Below, one piece after another: positions 10,580 to 22,640 of a DNA stretch of 34,355 nt; position 1 is the first letter of the stretch; every line of letters starts with the position of its first letter. The translations under genes and the position numbers were made by a program. The DNA comes from Dipetalonema caudispina (Eukaryota > Nematoda > Chromadorea > Rhabditida > Onchocercidae). A model generated the notes under the pieces. The model did not search any database, was not told the origin of the DNA, and was given only the letters and a program-made list of their open reading frames with translations. The stretch covers positions 75,890 to 110,244 of the forward strand of contig JABVXV010000217.1 in assembly GCA_013365325.1 (NCBI GenBank), written 5' to 3'.

Positions 10580-13500
10580 ATGGAAATTGGTGGCTTGAAT
10601 GAGAAATGGTTTCAATTAATACAATCGGTTGATGATGGAATTCGAACAATTGCCCTAAATGCTAATGTGTTACATGAAGTAATTTAATAATTAAAATTAT
10701 ATTCGATAAATTAAATTAGGGAAGAATATATCTATGAAGGAATTGTATGATTTTGTGATAGTGCTTTTTTTTTTTTGAAGTGTAATATGAATTCTATATG
10801 GTAAATTATCATTATTTGCAAAATTTCAGAGAATAAATTTTAATGGTATGTAAAATTTTTACATTGTTGAAAATCAGGAACATTTAAGCCAATGATATAA
10901 CCGATAGTGATAATTTCTTGTTATTATTTGGCAACTAATTAGTTAAATTTTTATTTTATTTATCGTAATGTCATATATTGTCTTTCTTTCTCTATACTTG
11001 TATTATAGTCATTAATGTAATGAAATAATTGATAAATACTAGTTTAATTATATTATAATTATTTCAACTTCACAATTATTTGAGTAATGATATTGCATTC
11101 ATCTCTTGAACACTTATAATAATTTCAATAAAATTACTAAAAATTAAGGATCTAAGAGATCGTTACGTAATGGCATGCTTACATATCACTAAGCCATTCG
11201 AGTACAACATTAGCAATTTGACGGCAAAACAAAAGGTTTGTAATTTATACTAAAATTTCCTAAAAAAATTTGCTACCAAAACTTTGCAATATGTTATAAT
11301 TCATATGTAACAATGGAAATTAAATTCTAATTGTTAAAATCCAAATTTGAGGCGGAATCTGAAATACCAGTAGCAACAATGAAATTCAATGGTACCTCGA
11401 CGGAGCAAACTGCGGCCGGTGATAATACCATCACACAGGTACAATAACAATTCTTTAGTATTCAATTTCTGCATTTAAAAATGTAAAAATTTTAGAATGA
11501 CATTACAATTGCATTTGAATTTAATATGTCTCTATTGGTTAGAATTGATAAAAATGTTAATCAGCTTTTTAATAACATTCATTTCTAACATTATTTCGCT
11601 GTTAATACTTGTTTCACTAATTATCATTTTGCACTGCAGAATATTTTAATACAAAATAAAAAAAAAAAAAAGCGAAAATATATTCGAAAAGTTTGAATTT
11701 CCTTCAAAAAAAAAAAAAAAACGAAATTGAATATCGTCATATAATATTACCATCAGTGACAATTTTGAGCATTTTAATTGTTGAATTTTAATTAAAACAA
11801 AATTTATTATTGTAAAGATACAATATATCAGCAAAACTTCATCCTATATAATATTGCTCGTATTCAAATAATGCATGAATAACATTAAATGTAACAATTA
11901 AAATACTTTTACATACGAAATAAATAGATAATTAAATGAGTTGTAGAATGGGAAAAATGGCAAACAATTGAAAATCTCTCAAAACGTAACAAATATTTAT
12001 AAGAAAGGTAAATGATAAATTTTATTCCTACATTTACTATTTTAATTTTTTAATTTTCTTCCTTTTTTTTTTACTGCAAATTTTAGTTCATATGAAACAG
12101 CAACAGCACATAAATTTTGGTTTTAATGGCAATTATGGAAATAATGACAACCATAAATCACTTATTCGGCAACGATATCAGCAAAATTTTTACACTCGGA
12201 ATGGTTTGTTTATTAAGTAATAGTTAATCAAAAAAAAAAAAGGACTATATGATATAAATGTTTATCATGAATATCATGTAATCATAATATAATTTATCAT
12301 TGTAAAAAATAGTATGCAATATTTTGATGGTATGTTTTTTTTTTTTTTTTGTAATACTAAAATTAAATTAAGATTTGCAATGATAAATTAAAACTTTTTA
12401 CAACGATTAGAAATTATAGTTATGCGATATTCATGATGAGTGTAATAATCAGATCAGCAATATTTAAAAACTTTCTTTTGTAAATTGGATCAATCCACAT
12501 CCAAACAATAACTGTATTAAAGTAATCTAATACTAATAATATAATTAATAATATATGATTAGTAACTTGCTGATTTAGTAATATGATAATTTCATAGTGC
12601 AATTTCTTTTCTTTTTTTTTTTTATTTAATTCAAGTTCATGATTCCAATATGCCACCATATTCTATTTCTGCAGCAATTAATACTGCTAATCGAATTCAT
12701 TCGGTTAGTTTATTCTTTTACTTGGAATTGATATCAATTCTGTTTCGTATTATTTAATCGAATTTACACAAGCAAATTTTAAATGTTTAATTTTATTACA
12801 TTATCATATTCCATTCAATCTTTTTTTTCGTATCCTTTTAATTATTTCATTTATTGCAGTACAAAATGAACGATAACAGATTCAATGGTGGAAATACATC
12901 AATATCCAAATTATTACCACAACAAAAAGATTCAAATAAAAAAAAAGTGGCAAAATTTTATTGTGATATTGAAGGTAATATTTAGAAAAAGTAAAATTAA
13001 AATTAGCAAAGTTGAAAATACAAACATTGCTAGATTTGTCAAATGAATTGATTAAAGATTCTAAAATCGGTATGTTTAATTTGGACTGGACAAAAAAAAA
13101 AAAAAAAATTAATGATCATTAATTATGCTTCAAAAAGAAAGCTGATAATTGTAAGCGAATCAAATTTACATGGATAATTTGCAATAAAATTAAATCATTA
13201 CTAAAATATTTTCTGATTTGGAACAAATTCAATATAGCAAATGGTTTAAATAACAAATTTGGCCATTTAATTGAATTCGAAGACAAAAAAAATTTTTTCA
13301 AATAATTAAGCATAAAAATTCATACATAGCTAAGCGAAAAGCAATTAAATTATTCCTAACTATTTAAGTATTTCAATTACAATTCTTTCACGGACTTTTA
13401 TTAATAGTCTAAAAAAATTTGATTTATATTGGCATAAAATTTCAATAAAAAAACAAAAAAAAAAAAAAAAAGAAAGAAGAAATAGAAATGTTAAATTGGA

Positions 13501-16500
13501 TACAATTAAAAAAAAAAAAATAAGCAATTTCAGCAGCATTAGCAGGTGAAATATCTGATGTGGAAGATGATGAAAGACAAATGATCAATCGTGGTATCAC
13601 ATTTAATAAAGTAAAAAAATATTAATAATTTTTTTTTTCCTTTTTTCTTCCAAAACTATCAAGTATTAACTAACAAATCAATTATACAATAATTATGACA
13701 TCGAATTAATTATTAATTTTTATCAAATTATTTCTACAATTATACTGCTAAATTGATAATCTAATTTATAATAAATCAATCAAACAATAACTTCATCAAT
13801 TTTTTTTTTTTGCTATGATAAATAAGCATAGGTAAACATTTTTTTTATAGCATAAAAAACTTAATGCATAATAATTTCAATATAAATTAAAGTAAAATGA
13901 AAATAATTGTACAGTTAATTTTATTGAAATTTATAAAATTAAAAGTTTTTTATTCATTTATTTTTAAAAATTATCTGTTTCAAATTATTTAATTTCATCA
14001 AAGAATTATCATTTTCATATACTTGTTTATCAAATAATTGCAGTTATCAAATGATAATGCTATGCTACGTACCAGTGCATCATTAGCTAAGGAAACTATA
14101 TCATTGGTTGAAGAACAATTAAAAGAAAATAAACAATTAGAAACACGAGTTGTTCGTTATCCAACTGGAAAATCATTAGCACTTAATGTCATTCATAAAG
14201 TAATCATTTCATTTAAAATATCACATTTTTAATTAATTAATAAGATAATTTAAGTAAATTTTAAAACATTTTTTTCCATACAACTTCATTAATTATCATC
14301 TAATTTAATCATCTGTGAATTGAAAAGAAGAAAAGAACAAAAAAAAAAAATAATTATTATTATAAATTCTAAATTGATTGATAATAAATAAATTTAATAA
14401 GGAAAGATATTTGTTATTTTACATTTTAGGTATACGTTGTTGAATTAGAAGAAGCTTATGCATGGATTCGTTTATGTGATGATAATCGACCGCCATGTTT
14501 TGATGCAGCACATATTGTATTGAAAGCGATGAAATCATTAGAATGGGAGGAATTATTACCTGGAACACCTTGCGTGGTACTCACACGTTTCAATCCTCTC
14601 GACGTTGTTAATGATGGAATTGCACGTGAACTTACAGAGGTTTCAATAATTCAATTACATAGAGTTTTGATTAATGGATTATGATAAGCAAAAAAACAAT
14701 AACAATAAGTAAATAACAATAATAATAGCAACAACAACAACAACAACTATTACTACAATTACATAGAGATTTGATTAATGGATTATGATAAGCAAAAAAA
14801 CAATAACAATAAGTAAATAACAATAATAATAGCAACAACAACAACAACAACTACTACTACAATTACATAGAGCTTTGATTAATGGATTATGATAAGCAAA
14901 AAAACAATAATAATAAGTAAATAACAATAACGACAATCACTACTACTACTACTGTTATTATCAAAGTTCTTGTATAACAATCCTTTCTAACAAACACATA
15001 TCAACTGATAAAAGCTTAAATATCAGCTACAAATCATTGAATTATACTAAAAAAAAAAGAGATCAAACTTAATAAAAATTATTTAATGATAAATTTTTAA
15101 CAAAAATGATACGATTACTTAACTATTTCATAATACTATCTCTTTTATCACATTGCAAATTTATATTTATCATTTGCGATTTGCAATTTATACATATCTT
15201 TTTTATATCAGATCTAATAAAACATATAACAGAAATTTTCTCTTTCCATTTATCAATTTCAATTATGTTATTTATTTAATATTTTAGTTTGAATCATATG
15301 CTCGTGCTATTATTGAAGAATGTGATCAAATGACAAAAACGGTTACTGTTCGTCTGGTTGATTTCGGATTTCGTCTCACGCAATTAGACGCTACAACTAT
15401 CAAACCATTAACAATCGCATTTGACGGACCACCGCTAGCATTTCGACTACAAATTGATTTATTGCCAAAAGTAAACATTGATCGAATAATACTTCCGCAT
15501 TAGTTTAGCATATATTAATAGCTGAAATTATTAATTACACGGCCGTAATTTTTGAAGGATTATAAAAATTATCATTGCAAATTTAATTTCATCAGAATTT
15601 ACATCCAAATATATGATGGGAAAAATAAAAGAAAATCCGAAATATTCGAATTTCAAATTATTAATTTAAATTTTGTAATTATTTTTTTTTTTTCTATTTT
15701 AGCAACAAAAAGAAGGTCTTTGTCGTTACATAATGCTATATGTTCGACTTACAATATCACGAGAAAAGCAATTTTTGTGCTGGACAAAAACTTGGAAAGC
15801 AATTCATATTAAGGTTAGAAGAGAGTTGCCATAAGGAAATAAATCAATTCTAAATAGCTTTAATAAACTTCTAAAGTTTACTTAATTATACGTTAAAATT
15901 GTTAGAATTAGAAAAGTACGAAAAAGTAATTCGGAGAATAAGTAAAAGGCAACATTACCAAGTGCGAAATATTTAAATTGTCAAAATATTCAGTATCGGT
16001 AAGTTCATTTATGTTAATTTTTCTTTTTGAAATATTCTCACAAACCAACTCATTTAATTGATTACATTTCAATCAATTAATTGAAATTAACTAATAAGAA
16101 AGCTATCAATGATTTCGATCATTTCGTCCAATTTAAAAATTTCCTTCTGCAATGTCATAAATAAATATACCAATAAATAAATAAATAAACCATCTCATAA
16201 TTTTTCATTTCATAAATATTTCATAAAATTTCATCCTCGTAATTTTTTTAATTTTTTCAAATATTTGCAACAATTTAGAAGCAAAATTGGAATAAAGGAC
16301 GAAGTGATTGTTCATCAAGCATGAAATCATTTGAAATGCGTAATTTAAATCAACAATATTATGGTGAGGATACCGTATATTTATTTATGCTAATTAATCA
16401 CTTTTAGAAAAATATCTCATATAATATAATAGGTTAATTAATTAACCTTTTCATAGTGATATTTTTATAGCTTCTTCAAATTTTGGCTTAGCAACACGTG

Positions 16501-18165
16501 CTTTTGTTCCTTCTTGGCTTAGTAAGGACAATAAACGAAACGGTGGACGAAGTTTTCAGGCTGCATTACGTGGGATAGTCAAACGTAATCAATCAGGTTT
16601 AGTTTATTTAATTTAGTTCTGAAAATATTATTAACAAAAAAAAAAAAAACCAATTTTTTGATTCTTCCATAATATTCAAATTTTATCAAATTAATTCCAA
16701 CTTTTTTTTAAAAAAAAAAACCAACAATTTCTTTGCAGATATACTGGTAATTAACTCTAAGATACAAAAATGATTAAGAGTTTTATTAAATCTTAGGCGT
16801 AAAACTATTCGTTGCTTATTTAAATTACGAAAATAGATTTTTGATGAGAAATAATATCCATCTAATTAATTAATCAAATATTAAAAATAAAGCCAACGAG
16901 GGGAAAAAATTTCATAGGGAAATTTATATGAAAGCTAAAAATCGCATGTGAAAATAATTTAACTTTTTTGAGTTACCACTAATATAAACATATAATTAAT
17001 ATTTTTTATTTTTTTTTTTAGCTGATCTTTTGCACTGGAAAAAAAATTGCTAATAAAAAGTTATGCCTAAATTTGTAATAGCTTCAAAAAAAAAAAAAAA
17101 AATACAATATATTTTTAATGATTACTTCATTTTCTTTCAAGTTTTTACAATTTGAAAAATTTATCTTTAGATTTGCCATCCTCTGAATTTGCATTGAACA
17201 AAACTGGTAATTTCATCAACAAAAAATCACTTTTATCTAAGCAATCATCCGAGAATTGCTTAAATCTATTAGCAACAAATCCCATTTTGGTATAATTTAA
17301 TTATTTAATTTTCAATACAAATCGTAATTTATAAAATGATAATACAAGAAATATGAAGAGTAGGAAAAGCAAAATAATAAGACAAAAAAAACCGGTATTA
17401 TATTCCGGTATTTGGCGTGTTATTTTCCCATCGAAACGTTATCTAAACTAATGATAAATGAAAAAATTTCTTACTAATTAGCAATGAAGCTATTATCAAA
17501 ATTTGCATATATTTTGTATCATTTTCCGAAAATTAACGATGGTTGGCCAACATTTGCAAAACTCAAAAGGGCTCCATTCGAATTGCTAAAAAAGGAAAGC
17601 CAAAAGAAAGGTAATTCAATCAGTAATACATTACAAATAATTGTTTCAAATTTATCATAAATTCCATTTGGAAATTGTTTAGCATAATTTGTCTTAAAAT
17701 TATGACAATTCAAAATATCACAATAAAAGATTATCCTTTTCCTTTAAAAAAAACAAAAAAAAAAAAAAAAAAAAAAATTGAAAGAAAATTTTAAGTATAC
17801 TGTTTAAAAAAATATTTGAAATATAGTCATTGTTTATCAAAAAGTTTGGAAAATATTTTTTTTTATTTAAATTGTCACAATTGTTTCCGTAGCAATAATA
17901 CTAACCAGATTGTTTATTTACTAGTTCCATGATAAAAATATCAACCAGATTGTTGTTTGATTATTGATTTGATAAATATAATACTAACCGAATTGTTAAA
18001 CTATATATTTTTTTCTTTTGATTAAATAATACAACGTTTTCCACACTTACAGTTTGTAGTATTTTCATATGGTATGATTATTTGTTTGATATATTAGCAT
18101 ATTAGAAGTTTCTTGAAAGAAGCTTTCAGATAATTTACAAATTACTACTACTGTTGCTATCAAAA

Positions 18166-18196
<31 letters not shown>

Positions 18197-19147
18197 GATA
18201 ACTGCGTAAGAACTTTGATAACGATCGTAGCAACAGTAGTAACAGTCATTATTATTATTGTTGTTTAAATATATTTCACTTACTTCAATCGTTATCAATT
18301 AACTTAATCAACATATTACACAACCTTTCGGAATTAATGATAACGAATTATTAGAAGTATTTGATACATCAATACAATGATAATATTATCTGGCATAAAT
18401 TTGCATGATATATGATACATTTTACTAGTTTACAGAGAAAAAATGGCTTACAACGAAAAAGGATTTAGAAGGACATAATGGTTTGGAGAATTCTATCAAA
18501 CTCGAAAATTCTGATGATGTTGCAATTAATGTAAAAAATTAACGAATCACTTTTTTTTTTCTTTTTTGATACATCAATATTTATTCAACAATTTGAGTTC
18601 CTTTTTTTTTTTTCGTTCTTTTTCTTTTCGTTAAGCTTTTTAGTCTCACTTTTTAGCTTCCTCATTGATCCACAAAAAATGATTAATTAATTGCCTTAAT
18701 TATGCAGAAAGAAAAACCTACACTTTTCAACTTTTTGATATTGACATCAAAAATTAGAATCTAAAATTTATTTTGTTCTTAATTTTTTCCATTATATTTG
18801 TATTAATGTATCAATTTGAATTTAATCTGCAAATTTTCACTAAATTTTACCACTCATCTGAAAGTGCAAATTTAATTTAAATTCTAACAAAATATGATAT
18901 TAAGTTGTTAAAAAAATTTCCATAATTACTAAACTCCGCCCGGCCAGAACTTTGATGAATGCTAAAAATTAAATGTTTAAATTAATTTCAACATTTCTTT
19001 TTTTTTTTTTCAAATTCAACTAGTTACAGGATATATTTTAGTCTGTTATTTCTGAAAAAATTTTAGGAAACGAAAAATGCTACATCAGATGCGCAAATGA
19101 CATCTTCTTCGGTTACCACTGTACATACATGTCGAGATCTGCTCTAA
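10580..19147 (+). CDS. Tudor-domain protein (single extended-Tudor-like domain, 665 aa)
   Basis: Eighteen exons: 10580-10678, 11149-11235, 11352-11438, 11947-12007, 12087-12203, 12636-12703, 12860-12974, 13534-13610, 14044-14199, 14430-14639, 15288-15470, 15703-15813, 16279-16363, 16471-16596, 17171-17289, 17490-17610, 18436-18530, 19067-19147. They sum to 1998 bases and stay in phase to TAA. The N-terminal ~235 residues are N/Q/K-rich and look disordered. Residues 238-289 are partly coiled-coil-like (SLVEEQLKENKQLE). Residues ~286-420 form the recognisable domain: VYVVELEEAYAWIR and LPGTPCVVL, then the Tudor core YARAIIEEC-VTVRLVDFGF (363-387) and a following LAFRLQIDLLPK. The C-terminal ~200 residues are basic and low-complexity. 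Tudor domains bind methylated arginine or lysine in RNP and chromatin proteins; partner and site are unknown here. The usual DYGN is DFGF, so ligand binding may be changed. I cannot assign orthology (EKL-1, SIMR-1 or other). Weakest edges are exons 2, 3, 6 and 16, which use non-YAG acceptors. Confidence 0.8.
14653..14950. repeat. Intronic minisatellite, about 3 copies of 104 bp
   Basis: Units begin with AATTACATAGAG at 14653, 14757 and 14861, so the period is exactly 104. Units 1 and 2 differ at only a few positions; unit 3 diverges towards its end, where AGCAACAACAAC becomes ACGACAATC. Each unit ends in (ACA)n and (CTA)n runs. It lies in the 648-base intron between the two exons that encode the Tudor domain, just after the donor, and does not alter coding sequence. 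Confidence 0.95.
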
Positions 19148-19208
19148 TTCGGGAATTCATTTCATACTTTTAAAATTACAAATCATTATTGCATGTATAT
19201 TTGGATGT

Positions 19209-19214
19209 AATAAA
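19209..19214 (+). promoter_or_regulatory. Poly(A) signal of the Tudor gene
   Basis: AATAAA lies 61 bases after the Tudor stop codon, a normal distance for a short nematode 3' UTR. The sequence stays A+T-rich, so the cleavage site itself cannot be placed. Confidence 0.55.
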
Positions 19215-19690
19215 ATTTTATTCCAACACTTTTTCACAAAGCAAAAAAAAAAAAAAAGAGAGGAAAAAAGTCATGAATTGTTTTTTCAATGCAAAATTTG
19301 CAACATGAAATTTTTGCGCCAGAAATTCTTGCCAAATAAATAAATTATAAATAGTGAATAGATTCGTTGTAGAATGTGGAATATAAATGAATCTAAACAT
19401 TAACAAAAACCATAATATTAATACTAAACGTTTGGTTAAGTAAAATTAAAAAAAAAAATCTCAACTTATCCAATTGAAAATTTTTCATTTTTTACATCAT
19501 AAATTGTAAATTAGTTAATTTTTCGCAAAATAAGCATTCTTTCTTGTAATTACTTTTAACCTCGTTACCATCCAATACATATTTGAATAAATCGGTAAAA
19601 AATTTCATTCTAACAAACAAAATTCATACAAAAAATACTTTGTGATTGAAGCATATTGCTAACATTTCCAATCATTTAGCTTTCTAAACC

Positions 19691-19722
<32 letters not shown>

Positions 19723-20376
19723 GTAACATTAAGTTTAGTTAATCGTATCATCTAAACAAAAGTTTATTTCTATACATTTGATGGAATAAATTTCCGGTAT
19801 ATAACACAAAATTTCCTTTTCATTGAATGATAGATTTGTACCAATGAATATTGGATGTGATTAAAAGGAAGATGAATTTCAAGGATGGAATGTGAGGAAG
19901 ATGATGATGATGAAGAGAAAAGATCGCCGTTGAAGGGTCAAATTGATAATTGAAAAGGAAGGATTTATTTAGGTATAAGATGAAGATAAGAAGAGAAAAA
20001 AGAAAGAGGATTGAGATATAAATGATGTGAAGTAAAACAATGAAGGAGAAATTTTAATCAGTTTGATTAATTTCCGTTTGTTATCATTTCATTGATTTCT
20101 CAAACAAAAATTTTTATTGTTTTCACCGCAATAATATATTTCTTCCCTCTATCATCCCAAGGTAGAATGAAATTATTTGCCGTAGGGGACATATCCAACA
20201 GATATCAAATTTAGTATATGTCATATATATATATATATGTATATATATATACATATATAATAAAGAGGTCAGAAAACTACCTTAAATTTCATTTAATATA
20301 ATAATCTTCAAAACAGGAACCTATCATTCATTGTTAATGTTTTTGAGTGATAAGTAACTCAATATATAAATACATA

Positions 20377-20414
20377 TAGATAGATAGATAGATAGATGGA
20401 TAGATAGATAGATA
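20377..20414. repeat. GATA tetranucleotide microsatellite
   Basis: About nine ATAG/GATA units with one GATG interruption, directly visible. Likely variable in length between individuals. Confidence 0.9.
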
Positions 20415-20551
20415 TGAATACTAAAATGATTGACCCTGTTTTACAAGGATGCTCAATTTAAGGATTTAGAAACTGACATTTTTATTTCTCAGCTCTACTA
20501 TCACTTCTGTCATTTTCAACATCATTATCATTATCGTTACTATTAACACTA

Positions 20552-20582
20552 TCATTATCATTATAATGGTGAATGATAATGA
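20552..20582. repeat. Perfect 11-bp hairpin with 9-base loop
   Basis: TCATTATCATT (20552-20562) is followed after nine bases by its exact complement AATGATAATGA (20572-20582). It sits in a run of ATCATT-like repeats, so it may simply be a repeat meeting its complement. Too short for a microRNA precursor. Confidence 0.6.
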
Positions 20583-20853
20583 AGGAGTTTATTTGATGAT
20601 AAGATTTTGTTTTAAATAATATTTGGAAGGATTTTGAAATATTTAAAAATTACGCATAATTTTCTTTTAACTTGCATCTATTTTAATAAATAGATGATAT
20701 ATTTTAAATTGTAATGCAAATACTTTGTGTTTTATTCCACAGATAAATGATGAATGATAAGGAATGAATTCCTTTAATGATATGAGCTCGAAAAGGTTTA
20801 AAATTTTTGAATTTACCAAAAATGACTTACTTCATTCATCCTAAATTGCTTAT

Positions 20854-21240
20854 TTGTTTTAGTTAAATTTAAATTTAATGAAAAAATTCGTTCATCGCCA
20901 TTAGTTGTTTGGTTTGGTTCAATTTGAATTTCATGAAAAATTTATTAGTCACATTAATTCTTCATTTTATCAGTTCCCTTATCATTGTGGCAATTCTTTG
21001 TTTACTTTATCCATCCTCAATTACTTGTTTGGTTTGGTTGAATTTAAATTCGATAAAAAATTTATTAATCGTTTTAATTTTTCATTTTATCACTTCTTTC
21101 ACTTCTGTGGGGAATTCTTTGTCTACATCAACCACAATAATTTGTTCAGTTTGGATTTGAATTTAAATTCAATGAAAAATTTGTTAATTTTTTTTTTTTT
21201 TAATTCTTAATTTTATCATTCCCTTTATTACGGCATTCAA
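20854..21240. repeat. Imperfect tandem repeat, about 120-bp period, three units plus a partial
   Basis: Units start with TTGTTTGGTTTGGTT at 20905 and 21025, and a decayed TTGTTCAGTTTGGATT at 21142. A truncated older unit starts at 20854. Each unit has the order TTGTTTGG, AATTT-AATT, ATGAAAAATTT, CATTTTATCA, TTCTTTGT. The periods 120 and 117 are both multiples of three, so one frame stays open for 101 codons over units 1-3. That peptide is F/N-rich with no family I recognise, and a second frame is open over much of it too, so I treat this as repeat DNA rather than a gene. Confidence 0.85.
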
Positions 21241-22297
21241 GATTAATATTTAAAAGATCAATGAACCAAAACAAATAAATACATATGTTGATTATCTTCC
21301 AGTTAAATAATTCATTTAAATTCCTGTACTAAATTATATCATACTGGTAGTAAGGAAACAACCATTCTAAGAATGAAAATGAGAAATGAGATGAAAGAGA
21401 AAAAGTTAGATAAGGGAAATAAGAATTGAAGAAAAATGAAAGTATCACAAGAGCAATATTGATAGTATTATTGATAGATCTAAGTGATAAAATGTGATAA
21501 TGAAAGATGATGCTGATTGAATTAATTGAATTTATTTGTTAAAGTAACAATTACAATGAATTTTTTAAATATGTATAATTTATTAAAAATATCATAAATC
21601 ATCCTTCAATAATGCAGCATTTCGAAATATGTTTCAAAGCAAAATGTGCTACATCAAATTTAAATTTTGTTAACAAATTTAATGATAATGGTATTACAAA
21701 CTGCAGTATTTGACATGATAAACATTAATTAATTTGCATATCATTTACTCAATCATCTATTTATTTCTTTATAATAAATTATTAAAAACTTATTAATATT
21801 ATAATTTCCTAACATTTTATCGGCAGTAATTTATTGATAACTAATCATTTGTAATAATTATCTATTATTAATGCATAATTTGAATAGTAATGCTAATTTT
21901 TCGTGTAAACTTGGAATTTTGCTCAAATTTTGCAAATCAATGCAAAAAGTTTACTTAAAGACAGCCAATAATTTTTGTTGCCAATCATTACAATCAATAA
22001 ATTTGGACATAAATTTGGAATATCAAAAATTTGCCAATTTATTCCAAAATTGCTATTAAGTCTCACCAATAGTTAGCAAAAATTGTTGCATCTATTAATT
22101 ATTTCATATACTCACTGTAAATTAAAAATGAAATCTTTAATTTTATAAGGAATAGAAGCTTTACTTTAAGTTAAGGTGTCCATCAATTATTTCCACCTGA
22201 AATTATGTCCTAAGTTTTAAACGTATATCTTTTATGCTATTAAAATCAGGTTACAAAATGCGCCACACATTTTTGCAAACATGAAGATTTCACTTAT
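21241..22297. other. Intergenic stretch between the tandem repeat and tRNA-Lys
   Basis: A+T-rich DNA with many TGATAA-like words and, at about 21890-22080, repeated variants of AAATTTGGA/AAATTTGCCA. A hairpin at 21905-21954 (GTAAACTT / AAGTTTAC) lies in this part. The 62-codon open frame at 21871-22059 is built from these repeats; no domain is visible. Confidence 0.5.
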
Positions 22298-22370
22298 CGC
22301 CCTCCGTGGGACTCGAACCCACGACCCTCAGATTAAAAGTCTGATGCTCTACCAACTGAGCTAGGAAGGC
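22298..22370 (-). tRNA. tRNA-Lys (anticodon UUU)
   Basis: The complement begins GCCTTCCTAGCTCAGTTGG and folds into a full cloverleaf: acceptor stem GCCTTCC/GGAGGGC with one G-U pair, D stem GCTC/GAGC, anticodon stem TCAGA/TCTGA around loop CTTTTAA, T stem GTGGG/CCCAC. The anticodon TTT is at 22337-22335. The internal Pol III boxes are intact (A box TAGCTCAGTTGG, B box GGTTCGAGTCC). No intron; CCA is not encoded, as expected for a eukaryote. No tight T run follows; the nearest TTTT on the transcribed strand is about 40 bases beyond. Confidence 0.97.
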
Positions 22371-22465
22371 TCTGAAACCCCACCCACATTTAAACTTTAT
22401 ACAATTTTAACAAATTTAAAACTTTGAAATTAAATTAATAAAACTAAAAATTAATTAATTTAGAT

Positions 22466-22640
22466 GTGTATGTATATATGAATGTATGTATGTGTATGTG
22501 TGTTTGCGTATGTGTGCATATGCATGTATGTATGTATGTATGTATGTGTATGTGTATTGTGCGTGTGTATGTATGTATGTATGTATGTGTGTGTATGTAT
22601 GTATATGTGTGTGTGTATGTGTGTGTGTGTGTGTGTGTTA
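22466..22640. repeat. TATG / TG microsatellite
   Basis: A 175-base mix of TATG tetranucleotides and TG dinucleotides ending in a pure TG run. A 64-codon open frame through it (M, Y, V and C only) is a product of the repeat. Confidence 0.95.

Larger units (their letters stand above)
19148..20853. other. Intergenic region after the Tudor gene; simple repeats only
   Basis: Contains the Tudor 3' UTR, long T runs (about 19697-19722), a purine-rich stretch (about 19860-20050, many GATGAAGA-like runs), an alternating TA/TG palindromic tract (about 20218-20260), a GATA tetranucleotide microsatellite (about 20377-20414) and an 11-bp hairpin at 20552. No coding frame of note; the open frame at 19218-19406 on the minus strand is low-complexity. 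Confidence 0.6.

Noticed and set aside
17021..17056. Possible extra Tudor exon after TTTTTTTTTAG (LIFCTGKKIANK or DLLHWKKNC frames)
   Set aside because: In the required phase 1 it meets a stop after ten codons, and no good donor fits the other frame. Exon 14 joins exon 15 in phase without it.
17481..17489. Stronger-looking acceptor TTACTAATTAG (17471-17481) for Tudor exon 16
   Set aside because: Using it gives CAA TGA, a stop, because exon 15 ends in phase 0. The AAG acceptor at 17487-17489 keeps the frame and connects in phase to exon 17.
21905..21954. Possible miR-87-like hairpin on the minus strand (TGAGCAAA word with GTAAACTT/AAGTTTAC stem)
   Set aside because: The seed-like word falls largely in the loop, the stem has a four-base bulge and is only about 13 pairs, and true miR-87 is almost unchanged among nematodes. 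The word also recurs at 1258-1279, so it looks like repeat DNA.
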